Assembly: GCA_964558505.1 (NCBI GenBank)
Contig: CAZLEI010000009.1
Coordinates: forward strand, 1-45,055
Reading direction: 5' to 3'
Source of the DNA: CAYMPW01 sp964558505
Lineage (GTDB): Archaea; Thermoplasmatota; Thermoplasmata; Methanomassiliicoccales; Methanomethylophilaceae
Length of the DNA: 45,055 nt
The translations under genes and the position numbers were made by a program. The notes beneath the pieces are model-generated. The model was not told the DNA's origin, did not search any database, and was given only the letters and a program-made list of their open reading frames with translations. Shown here in pieces: positions 26,339 to 33,456 of this stretch. Each line of letters opens with the position of its first letter. Position 1 is the stretch's first letter.

Positions 26339-27304
26339 ATGGACGAATCATACCGCGACCTGCTCATCAAGCAACAGTACAGGCTGTACAAGGACCACGC
26401 AGCCGTCAAGATATGCCATTGGATGGGCGAGAGCATGCTGCGCGGACGCTGCTGCTACAAACAGGAATTCTACGGCGTCCAGAGCCACAGGTGCCTTCAG
26501 ATGACGCCTGCGATCAACGAGTGCGACCATCTATGCCAGTTCTGCTGGCGCGTGCAGGGCAGGGATTTCGAGGTCACCGAATGGGCGGAGCCGAAGGAGA
26601 TGCTGGACGCGTTGATACACGAGCAGAGGATGCTGATAACCGGGTACAAGGGCGAAGCACGCTGCCCGAAAGAGGTCTACGAGGAGGCAAACAACCCGAA
26701 TCAAGTGGCGATATCGCTGGCCGGAGAGCCGATAACGTATCCGTACCTGTCGGATTTCATCAAGGAGTGCCATTCCCGCGGGATGACCACGTTCCTCGTC
26801 ACCAACGGCACCTACCCGGAGCGTTTGGAGGCACTGGACGAGCTGCCGTGCCAGCTGTATGTCACCGTGGCCGCGCCCGATGAGGCAACGTACAAGAAGG
26901 TCTGCAGACCGAAGATATCCGACGGATGGCAGAAGCTCATGCAGACGTTGGAGCTCCTGCCGTCGCTGGACACCCGCACGGTCATAAGGCACACTCTGGT
27001 CAAGGGCCTGAACCTGTTCGACGTGGAAGGCTACGCCCGTTTGGACCGTATCGCGGACACCGATATGATCGAGCCGAAGGGATACGTCTTCGTCGGCGGG
27101 TCCAGACAGCGTCTGTCCATGGACAACATGCCGTCCTTCGACGAGATCGTCGGATTCTCCGAGGAGCTCGCGGCACTCGTTGGCAAAGAGGTCATAAAGC
27201 AGAGGGCGGACAGCCGCGTGACCCTGATAGGGACGCCGGGGATGGAGACGGACGTCCGCAAGGCATGCGCATCCAGGCTCTCGGTGCGATTCAATACTGC
27301 TTGA
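26339..27304 (+). CDS. taw1: Radical-SAM tRNA 4-demethylwyosine synthase
   Basis: 321 residues, the archaeal TYW1 homologue that condenses N1-methylguanosine-37 of tRNA-Phe with pyruvate to make 4-demethylwyosine (imG-14). The radical-SAM cluster motif is CDHLCQFCW (Cys62, Cys66, Cys69). Additional N-terminal cysteines (Cys26, Cys38/39, Cys52) are where TYW1 binds its second 4Fe-4S cluster. SLAGEPITYPYLSDFIKECH and FLVTNGTYPERLEAL are TYW1-type core strands. Short 8-nt gap after rfcL, likely one transcript. Overlaps the 3' end of the convergent nuclease gene by 14 nt. Confidence 0.95.
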   Translation: MDESYRDLLIKQQYRLYKDHAAVKICHWMGESMLRGRCCYKQEFYGVQSHRCLQMTPAINECDHLCQFCWRVQGRDFEVTEWAEPKEMLDALIHEQRMLITGYKGEARCPKEVYEEANNPNQVAISLAGEPITYPYLSDFIKECHSRGMTTFLVTNGTYPERLEALDELPCQLYVTVAAPDEATYKKVCRPKISDGWQKLMQTLELLPSLDTRTVIRHTLVKGLNLFDVEGYARLDRIADTDMIEPKGYVFVGGSRQRLSMDNMPSFDEIVGFSEELAALVGKEVIKQRADSRVTLIGTPGMETDVRKACASRLSVRFNTA

Positions 27305-28064
27305 ATCCGGCCTTTATGTACTTCAGGACATCGGCGTCCTTATCGGTCCATTCGGGGGTCACGCCGTTGAGGATGTACTCCTTGTACCATTCCTCCGCAT
27401 CCGCCATGTACTTGGTCATGTCCATGCGGTCCTTGACGATGATGCTCGTGTTCTCGGTGGTCGGTTTCCAGAACATCGGACGGGTGTAATCGGCATCTTC
27501 CAGGAAGCCGACCAGGAACACTATCCTGTCGAGGCCGGACAGCTGGGCGTACAGGGAGGCCTGCATCATGTATCCTATCGGGACCTGGGTGACCTCGCCG
27601 TCATCGTCCAGCCATGTGCTGCGGTGGCCGGACGTCTTGATCTCCAATATGGAGTTCCTCTCGAGCCCGTAGTCCACATACCCGTCGACCATGCCTCCGA
27701 ACAGGTCGTTGTCGTGGAAATGATCGTACGAGCACAGCTCCTTCTCCGCCGGGGGCTCGATGGCTATGCGCACATCGTCGGGAGCGCCTATCAGCGGCCT
27801 GAGCATCCGGTCCGCATCCTTGGCGAGATAATCCCTGAGGACAGGTTCGAGGATGTTCCCGGCATCTATGTACTTGTTCGGTTTGTCGCCGGGATAGATC
27901 CTTGCGAGTTCGCAGGCTATCTTGAACGGTGTGGAGAATTCGCTCATTCCGAAGATCCCGGGGATCTTGGTCCCCGTGATCTTCTTAGGTTTCCAGGTAT
28001 CGAAGTATACAGTGTGCTCCTCGTCGTCGATATCGATTATGTTCTTCCTTCCGTCGAATGCCAT
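27291..28064 (-). CDS. PD-(D/E)XK nuclease, YqaJ/RecB-like
   Basis: 257 residues. Nuclease core: GGMVDGYVDYG supplies the metal-binding Asp, ILEIKTSG is the E-x-K motif, and GYMMQASLYAQLSG is the Q-x3-Y motif of RecB/lambda-exonuclease-type nucleases. NKYIDAGNILEPVLRDYL matches the N-terminal YqaJ helix (G-x2-xE). It stands alone, with no Cas, recombinase or helicase neighbours. ATG 28064 is preferred: CTTATATC at about 28087-28094 gives the leaderless spacing; ATGs 28082 and 28115 are alternatives. Could act in recombination, repair or defence. Confidence 0.8.
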   Translation of the reverse strand: MAFDGRKNIIDIDDEEHTVYFDTWKPKKITGTKIPGIFGMSEFSTPFKIACELARIYPGDKPNKYIDAGNILEPVLRDYLAKDADRMLRPLIGAPDDVRIAIEPPAEKELCSYDHFHDNDLFGGMVDGYVDYGLERNSILEIKTSGHRSTWLDDDGEVTQVPIGYMMQASLYAQLSGLDRIVFLVGFLEDADYTRPMFWKPTTENTSIIVKDRMDMTKYMADAEEWYKEYILNGVTPEWTDKDADVLKYIKAGFKQY

Positions 28065-28195
28065 GCCTGCCGTACCGACCATTGGCGATATAAGCGGTAC
28101 TATGTTTTTTCGCATTTACGCGAACGGCTGTGCCGTGGCCGGCCCGTTAGGACCGACCGCGGCGGAAAATGATGCGCCTGTCCGTCGGACCGTCC

Positions 28196-28480
28196 TCAGA
28201 AGAGGTTCAGCACGTAGCGTCCCATGAGGAATACGATGGCGACGATATGCAGGACCAAGAACACATAGACGAGCTTGAACTTCAGTTTCTGCGTCTTGTG
28301 CCTGACGGCCAGCATGCCCGCGAGAGCACCGAATGGACCGAGGAACGCTATGCCGATGAGAGTGGACTCCTTGGTCCTCCATTTCCCCTTCTCGGCCTTC
28401 CTCTTGTCCGAGACGTACATCCCGAAGGCCAACGCGTTCAATATCAGATATGCGATGAGTGCGACGAGCAGTACCGACAT
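28196..28480 (-). CDS. DUF1294 family membrane protein
   Basis: 94 residues with three to four hydrophobic segments. DUF1294 pattern is clear: YLILNALAFGMYVSDKRKAEKGKWR, then ESTLIGIAFLGPFGALAGM and RHKTQKLKFK, then a final helix. Function unknown. The gene begins 4 nt after the flavodoxin stop and shares its transcript. Confidence 0.88.
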   Translation of the reverse strand: MSVLLVALIAYLILNALAFGMYVSDKRKAEKGKWRTKESTLIGIAFLGPFGALAGMLAVRHKTQKLKFKLVYVFLVLHIVAIVFLMGRYVLNLF

Positions 28481-28484
28481 CGTA

Positions 28485-28880
28485 TCACGCGATCTTCTCT
28501 ATGAATGCGTCCACTTCGGCGGTCTCGCCGGATTTGACCTTCTTGCCCTTGACGAAGAAAGTGCTGACTGCGAATCCCAGGTTCCTCGAGACGTTCTCGC
28601 ATTGCTTCACGCCTTTGTCCTCGTCGAACATGCAGCAAAGGAACAATGCAGTCTTCTTGCCGTTGAGCGCTTCTTTGTTGGAATCGACGAAGCTCACGAT
28701 CTCCTTGGCGGGGGATCCGGCGTGGATGCGCGACCCGACGATCACAGTATCGTAAGCGGAAAGGTCCTCTTTCCCGACATCTTTGACGTTGACGGCCTTG
28801 CCTCCGGTCTTGGAGGCGATGTATTCCGATACGGCGCGGGTGTTGCCGCCCGACGATGCATAGACGATCAGTGTTGTCAT
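28485..28880 (-). CDS. Flavodoxin
   Basis: 131 residues. YASSGGNTRAVSEYIA is the FMN phosphate loop; SRIHAGSPAKEIVSFV and LFLCCMFDEDKGVKQCENV are the other FMN-site loops, similar to the flavodoxin-domain/protoporphyrinogen oxidase HemG-like group. Small electron carrier expected. Leaderless: CTTATAAA at 28903-28910 lies 23-30 nt before ATG 28880. Heads an operon with the DUF1294 gene. Confidence 0.88.
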   Translation of the reverse strand: MTTLIVYASSGGNTRAVSEYIASKTGGKAVNVKDVGKEDLSAYDTVIVGSRIHAGSPAKEIVSFVDSNKEALNGKKTALFLCCMFDEDKGVKQCENVSRNLGFAVSTFFVKGKKVKSGETAEVDAFIEKIA

Positions 28881-28930
28881 ATCGGAATGATGTAAGGGGT
28901 TGTTTATAAGAGATTTGAATGAGCATCCCG

Positions 28931-29476
28931 TCAGAACGATTCCGAGATCTGCTTGGCCAGGTTCAACACGTCCCCGACCTCCAGAACGGAGCCCTGCACG
29001 TTGCCCTTGAAGTAGACGAGACCGCCGGCGTTGTTGAAACCGAGCTTCTTCATGATGTTCTCGATACGGCCCTGGAGCATCTTCGCGTTCTCGAGGTCCG
29101 ATCCGCAGGTGACGACCACGGATGCCTTCTTCCCCGGCTCGATGTTCAGCCTGTCATCGTCCATGAACCCGTAGAACCTGTCGATGAGGAGCTTCAACTG
29201 TCCGCACGGGCCGTTGAAATAGCATGGCGTGGAGAGGATGACCCCTTCGCTGTTCCTGATGGCATCGAGGACCTCGGTGAAATCATCCTCCAGAACGCAT
29301 CTGTGCTCGGTCTTGCATTTCATGCATGCGATGCATCCCTCGACGTTGTTCATGCGGGCGATGTCGTAGACGACGACATCCTTGCCTTTGGCACGGGCGG
29401 CTTTGACCATCTCGTTGACGATGATGGCGCTGTTCCCCTCCTGGCGGGGCGTGGAGATTACCGCGACAATAGTCAT
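28931..29476 (-). CDS. Iron-sulfur flavoprotein-like NADPH-dependent FMN reductase
   Basis: 181 residues. FMN loop STPRQEGNSAIIV; cysteine cluster CIACMKCKTEHRC (C-x2-C-x2-C-x5-C) as in ISF proteins of methanogens; STPCYFNGPCGQLKLLIDRFYGF is the flavin-edge loop. Likely transfers electrons from ferredoxin to small oxidants. Shares a symmetrical promoter with the divergent kinase-like gene. Related in design to the 8998-9537 protein. Confidence 0.87.
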   Translation of the reverse strand: MTIVAVISTPRQEGNSAIIVNEMVKAARAKGKDVVVYDIARMNNVEGCIACMKCKTEHRCVLEDDFTEVLDAIRNSEGVILSTPCYFNGPCGQLKLLIDRFYGFMDDDRLNIEPGKKASVVVTCGSDLENAKMLQGRIENIMKKLGFNNAGGLVYFKGNVQGSVLEVGDVLNLAKQISESF

Positions 29477-29497
29477 GTCCGGGTGAACACGGTCAAA

Positions 29498-29506
29498 CTA
29501 AATAAT
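29498..29506. promoter_or_regulatory. Shared bidirectional TATA element
   Basis: CTAAATAAT sits 26 nt (centre) from both the ATG at 29476 (minus) and the ATG at 29528 (plus). One AT-rich element can therefore serve two leaderless, divergent promoters within a 51-nt intergenic region. Confidence 0.5.
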
Positions 29507-29527
29507 CATATGAGTATCCCGCGACGC

Positions 29528-30466
29528 ATGGCATACAATATTATCCCGATCGGACCAGAGGACACTGCCAGGCTCCGCAGGGAGAATTCGGACAGGAATT
29601 TCTTCACATCCAAAGCTGACATCTCCGGCGTGTGCGTGAAACTGTACACCGAGGAAAGAGGGCATGTGGAGATGTGGGAGGATAATTTCTACTCCATGTC
29701 CGAAGGGGTGAGGTCTCATGCCAGGATAGTATGCCTGAACGACCCGTCCATGGGAGTGGACGTACTGTACGACAGGACCACGTCGACCGCGTTCCTGTAC
29801 AATTTCGATTATTACGGGTGGATAAAGAGCATAGCCCTCGCCATGGCATCCGACATACTGGAGGATGCGCATGAGATATACTCCGTGCACGGGGCGGCTC
29901 TGGACATCGACGGGAAAGGCGTGACCCTGATCGCGCCCTCCAAAACAGGGAAGACGACCCAATCCTGGGGCCTCCTGAGGGCTGAAAACGCCCGCCTGGT
30001 GACAGACGACTGGTATTTCGTCAGGTTGGGTTCCGGAAGGCCGATGGCCTCGGGATCCGAGAAGAACTGCTACATCGATGCCGACATCGGAGATGTCTGG
30101 AGCGAGTACAGGCCGCTTGTGGACAGGGTGAGGTTCGACAACAAGGGACGTGGCATCGGCAACGTCAGGTGGATCGCCGGCCGTGATTCCGTGATACCCA
30201 TGACGTCCATGCGCTGGGTGGTTTTCCTCAGACGCGACCCGGAGGATGAGAACATCGTCACCGAGCTGACCCCGGAGATGGCCTGCGCATATCTGGAGGC
30301 CAACGATTTCTGCAACCCGCATCAGATGGTGAGGGATGGCAGGAAGATGAAACTGAGGTTGGATTTCTTCATGCGGTACTTCTCATCGTGCGAGAAGCTC
30401 TACCTCGTCAACACAAGGAACCCGGCGGAGCAGACTCAGGACACCATCCGTTCGCTGGTGCTCTGA
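29528..30466 (+). CDS. HPr-kinase/PEPCK-like P-loop protein
   Basis: 312 residues. The central P-loop LIAPSKTGKTTQSWGLL, preceded by VHGAALDIDGKGVTL, and the following VTDDWYFVRL are the Walker A and acidic motif of HPr-kinase C-terminal-like proteins. The N-terminal ~110 residues (KADISGVCVKLYTEERGHVEMWEDNFYSMSEG) are family specific. In other genomes such proteins accompany PqqD-type peptide-modification loci; no such partner is here, and archaea of this group lack the classic PTS. Substrate unknown. ATG 29528 fits the TATA spacing; ATG 29510 is the alternative. Overlaps the 3' end of sfsA by 31 nt. Confidence 0.7.
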   Translation: MAYNIIPIGPEDTARLRRENSDRNFFTSKADISGVCVKLYTEERGHVEMWEDNFYSMSEGVRSHARIVCLNDPSMGVDVLYDRTTSTAFLYNFDYYGWIKSIALAMASDILEDAHEIYSVHGAALDIDGKGVTLIAPSKTGKTTQSWGLLRAENARLVTDDWYFVRLGSGRPMASGSEKNCYIDADIGDVWSEYRPLVDRVRFDNKGRGIGNVRWIAGRDSVIPMTSMRWVVFLRRDPEDENIVTELTPEMACAYLEANDFCNPHQMVRDGRKMKLRLDFFMRYFSSCEKLYLVNTRNPAEQTQDTIRSLVL

Positions 30467-31149
30467 CCGCCGAGCACGACCTCGACGGGCGAGTCCACGG
30501 TCATGGTGTCCTCGGTGACGATGCAATCGTATGCCAGCACATGCACTCCGGCGGAGGCGGCGGATTCCAGGGCCTCTCCGAACTCCCTGTGCATCCTGTA
30601 ATTGGGCTCGAAGCGGACAGCACCCTTCATCTGCACGATGAAGACCGCATAGGCTTCGAATCCCTCTGCAACGCACCTCTCCAGCCCGCGAAGGTGCTTG
30701 ACCCCTCTTTCGGTGGGTGCATCCGGGAACAGGACGACCCCGTCTTCTTCCAGGGTCACGCCCTTCACCTCGATGAACGCTCTGCGGTCCCCGTCTTCGG
30801 CGTAAAAATCGAAACGCGAATCGCCGTGCGTGCGCTCGGGGAACACATCCGGACCGGGCCCCATGAGGCCGAGGCGCGGCAGCGCCTCCATGAACGCACG
30901 GTTCGGCGCCTGGGAGTCCATGTTGATCAGCATCCCGCCCTTGTACACCGCTATGAGGTCGAACAGCGTCTTCCTGCTCCCTCCGCGGAATTCCTGAAGC
31001 ACGACCTTCGCTCCCGGGATTAGCAGCTCTTTGCATCTTCCGGTGTTCTTGACATGGCATTCATGCACGGTTCCGCCGATATCGACCATGGCGATGAACC
31101 TGTTCGGGCGCGAGACGAATGTGCCCGTCCGCGTGTCTGGGTATTCCAT
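30436..31149 (-). CDS. sfsA: SfsA family nuclease-fold/DNA-binding protein
   Basis: 237 residues. SfsA signatures: FVSRPNRFIAMVDIGG, HVKNTGRCKELLIPGAKVVL, SRFDFYAEDGDRRAFIEVKGVTLEEDGVVLFPDAPTERGVKHLRGL. The E-x-K core is PD-(D/E)XK-like. E. coli SfsA affects sugar-fermentation gene expression, but the molecular function is unsettled. ATG 31149 is chosen because AGGAGG lies 6 nt upstream; ATG 31155 is inside that spacing. 15 nt after marC, so a marC-sfsA operon. Confidence 0.94.
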   Translation of the reverse strand: MEYPDTRTGTFVSRPNRFIAMVDIGGTVHECHVKNTGRCKELLIPGAKVVLQEFRGGSRKTLFDLIAVYKGGMLINMDSQAPNRAFMEALPRLGLMGPGPDVFPERTHGDSRFDFYAEDGDRRAFIEVKGVTLEEDGVVLFPDAPTERGVKHLRGLERCVAEGFEAYAVFIVQMKGAVRFEPNYRMHREFGEALESAASAGVHVLAYDCIVTEDTMTVDSPVEVVLGGQSTSERMVS

Positions 31150-31164
31150 CAGCATCCTCCTGCG

Positions 31165-31791
31165 TCACGATATCGCGGAGATCACGGCCACTACCGCATC
31201 TGCGCCGTAGAGCTTGAACCACTCGGTGGCGCCCCTCAGGATGTACTCCACACCCATCGCCGCTATCAGCAGGCCGATGATCTTCGACACTATGCCTATG
31301 ACCTGCTGGCCGATGATCTTCATGATCACCGTGGACATCCTCAGGATCACCCATGTGATCAAAAGAGCCAGCAGCCCCGCTATCATGACGTTGGCTATAC
31401 CATACTGCGAGGAGAATATGACCGATGCCGTTATCACTCCGGGCCCGGTGAGTATGGGTGTCGCTATTATCACCCATGCGGCCGCGGAATCGTCGTTGCT
31501 CCCGTGCATCTTGTATCCGAACACGGTCTCGATTCCCATGAGTACCAGTATCATGCCGCCGGCCACGCGGAAGCTCTCCATCGTTATCCCGAACACCGAC
31601 ATCAGGTCGGAGCCGAGGAACATGAAGACGAACAGAAGTATGGCGGCGACGATGACTGCCTTGTTGGCATAGGACTTTACCTCGGATTCTTCGAGCCCTT
31701 TCGTGACCGACAGGAACGCCGGCAGACTCGCGAAAGGATCCAGGATGAAGAACAACGATATCGTCAGTGTGAGGATTATCGCGAGCTCCAT
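31165..31791 (-). CDS. MarC family membrane protein
   Basis: 208 residues with six hydrophobic helices: FFILDPFASLPAFLSVTKG in the first loop, MGIETVFGYKM and IATPILTGPGVITASVIFSS are MarC-family landmarks. Despite the name, a role in multiple antibiotic resistance has not held up and function is unknown. GATATAAG at 31813-31820 gives leaderless spacing from ATG 31791. First gene of marC-sfsA. Confidence 0.92.
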   Translation of the reverse strand: MELAIILTLTISLFFILDPFASLPAFLSVTKGLEESEVKSYANKAVIVAAILLFVFMFLGSDLMSVFGITMESFRVAGGMILVLMGIETVFGYKMHGSNDDSAAAWVIIATPILTGPGVITASVIFSSQYGIANVMIAGLLALLITWVILRMSTVIMKIIGQQVIGIVSKIIGLLIAAMGVEYILRGATEWFKLYGADAVVAVISAIS

Positions 31792-31896
31792 GGTGGGTCA
31801 TGTGCGCGCAGTGATATAAGCCCTCTTGCAGACCGTTTTCACAGACCGACATGGACGGCATCAGGTGACCGGACGATGCAGTGCGCGGATGGCGGG

Positions 31897-32331
31897 TCAT
31901 TCAGGTTTGCGATAGCTTCTCGCGGTGGACTCGATCTTCCTCATGAGACGGCGGAATTCCGATTTTTCCTCGTCTGTCATATCGGACATCAGAAAACAGA
32001 TGGCGTTGTCCAGATTTTCCAAGATCGTCTTCTTGGCCTCATCCCCGCGCTCTGTAAGGTACAGGGAGTATTCCTTCTCCGTGCTGCGGTTCTCCGCGAA
32101 TCCCATGGATATGAGCTCCTTCACGACGCGCGTGGTCAGGGACTTGTGCACATAGACACGTTCGGTCAGCTCTTTCTGGGACATCCCCCGGTCGATGTCC
32201 AATTCGATTATGAACGGACCGTATGAAGAAGGTATGCCTGTGCCTTCGAGCGCATCGCTGATGTATGCGTCCATGTATTTCTTCATCACACTGGGTGCGT
32301 GCATCTCGCCGGAGCGGCGATAATCTGCCAT
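31897..32331 (-). CDS. MarR-family transcriptional regulator
   Basis: 144 residues. Winged-helix core: PFIIELDIDRGMSQKELTERVYVHKSLTTRVVKELISMGFAENR, then a wing (STEKEYSLYLTERGDEAKK) and a C-terminal dimerisation helix. ATG 32331 is the start: TATTAA at 32355-32360 lies 24-29 nt before it. Divergent from the amber-containing gene at 32549; two perfect ATGCATCCGC direct repeats lie just upstream. Target genes unknown. Confidence 0.88.
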   Translation of the reverse strand: MADYRRSGEMHAPSVMKKYMDAYISDALEGTGIPSSYGPFIIELDIDRGMSQKELTERVYVHKSLTTRVVKELISMGFAENRSTEKEYSLYLTERGDEAKKTILENLDNAICFLMSDMTDEEKSEFRRLMRKIESTARSYRKPE

Positions 32332-32372
32332 CGTGCCGTGTATGTGTTCATCCGTATTAATGGCGATGTCCC

Positions 32373-32405
32373 ATGCATCCGCTGGCATTTGGAGTATGCA
32401 TCCGC
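32373..32405. promoter_or_regulatory. Direct repeat ATGCATCCGC x2 upstream of the MarR gene
   Basis: Perfect 10-bp copies at 32373-32382 and 32396-32405, 23 bp apart, just upstream of the regulator's TATA box; a third partial copy (ATGCATC) is near 32486. Possible binding sites for the adjacent MarR protein; MarR sites are usually palindromic, so this is tentative. Confidence 0.35.
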
Positions 32406-32548
32406 AGGGACTCGGCCGAACCGTGACATGCGCCCAGTGTGACGGTGTGCGGCAGGCAAGCTCCGATCCTCTGCAACTGCATACATGCATCGGGCGAGGT
32501 CGGACGGATTCCCTAAACAGTTTTCTACTGGTACCGGGATGCGGTCTC

Positions 32549-33109
32549 ATGCCTGGAAGCAAATACGAAAGGGAAATCCGTTTCATCGGAACGGATCTGA
32601 ACAGATTGGGATCCTAGAAGGCCGCGATCGAGGCCAAGGCCTCGAAGACGGCGGACGACGAAGCATGCATCGCAGAGATCGACGAGACGGTCGAACGCTA
32701 TGTCAAGAGGAAGGTCGAGATCGAGAACTCGTTCATAGAAGCGGGATTGGAACTTCCCCTCGCCAGCAGGAATCTCAACGCCAGCGTCTATTCGGCCGGT
32801 GCCATGTTCGAATCCATGGGGAACGATGCTCTGGACACCCTCATGAAACAGCTCGGAGATGCCAATGCAGCTTCCCGTTCCGTATCCGCATATCAGCCTG
32901 TTGTCACCGACGATACCGATGATATCGATGTCCTGATCAAAGAGGTCCAGATGATGTCCGACAGCCTCGGTAAACTGGAGGCCGCGATAATCCAGGCGGA
33001 TATCGAAGATGACCTGGGTGAGAAGGCGAGGCTCGTCGAGAAATCCAGGGAGATCCGTGCCCAGCGCGAGAACGCAGTCATCAGGATCAAGGCCCTCAAG
33101 GCGGCCTGA
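32549..33109 (+). CDS. Unrecognised helical protein with an internal in-frame TAG (possible pyrrolysine)
   Basis: ATG 32549 opens a 22-codon segment (MPGSKYEREIRF...RLGS) ending at TAG 32615-32617. After it the same frame continues without a stop to TGA 33107-33109; with readthrough the product is 186 residues with residue 23 encoded by TAG. The 43 codons after TAG contain no ATG, GTG or TTG; the first possible start is TTG 32747. Yet they have clear coding character (GCC, AAG, GAG, ATC, GTC) and continue the charged helix (KAAIEAKASKTADDEA, YVKRKVEIENSFIEAG). The rest is helical with a terminal coiled coil and no recognised domain. Alternatives: a recent nonsense mutation, or a 120-aa product from TTG 32747. 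Upstream promoter is weak (CCTAAAC near 32511). Confidence 0.6.
32615..32617 (+). other. In-frame amber codon, candidate pyrrolysine site
   Basis: TAG at codon 23 of the 32549 ORF, preceded by GGATCC and followed by AAG GCC GCG. No assigned gene in this window uses TAG as its stop, so this codon stands out. No hairpin was evaluated downstream. Confidence 0.55.
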
Positions 33110-33431
33110 GCGGCGTATCAGCGATCATTCAAACGATTTCGTTCGGACGACCCCTCGCCGATGCTCTGTTGCATTCAACGGAGACGGCGAGAGGCAGTCT
33201 GATGTATGATTCATATTTCCGTGCCGTTTGACGGGAACGTGAGGTCATCGGGACGTTCGACGGCAACGGCACCGCATGCAAGTGCGAGATGACGATGGGG
33301 ATTGCGCCGAGATACGCCGGGCCCATCGATACATCCTGACGGAACCCACCTATTACTGGGGGCGAAGGTCTTCCCATATGAACAGGGGCACGTACCAAGC
33401 GCTCTCCTGTTCGACTTTGTTTTTCGAAGCG
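33110..33431. other. Intergenic region without an intact gene
   Basis: No convincing ORF. A frame from ATG 33206 reads MIHISVPFDGNV and, after a +/-1 shift near 33240, VIGTFDGNGTACKCEMTMGIAPRYAG, then stops near 33340; this may be the remains of a gene, but it is too short to place. CTTTGTTTTT at about 33413-33423 may terminate rightward transcription. Confidence 0.3.
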
Positions 33432-33449
33432 ACGGGGCTTTCGCCCCGT
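33432..33449 (-). terminator. GC hairpin with GAAA loop downstream of nrdD
   Basis: On the nrdD strand ACGGGGC-GAAA-GCCCCGT forms a perfect 7-bp stem closed by a GNRA tetraloop, 8 nt after the nrdD stop. No T-run follows, so it is either a weak terminator or a 3'-end stabiliser. Confidence 0.45.
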
Positions 33450-33456
33450 TGGTTGC

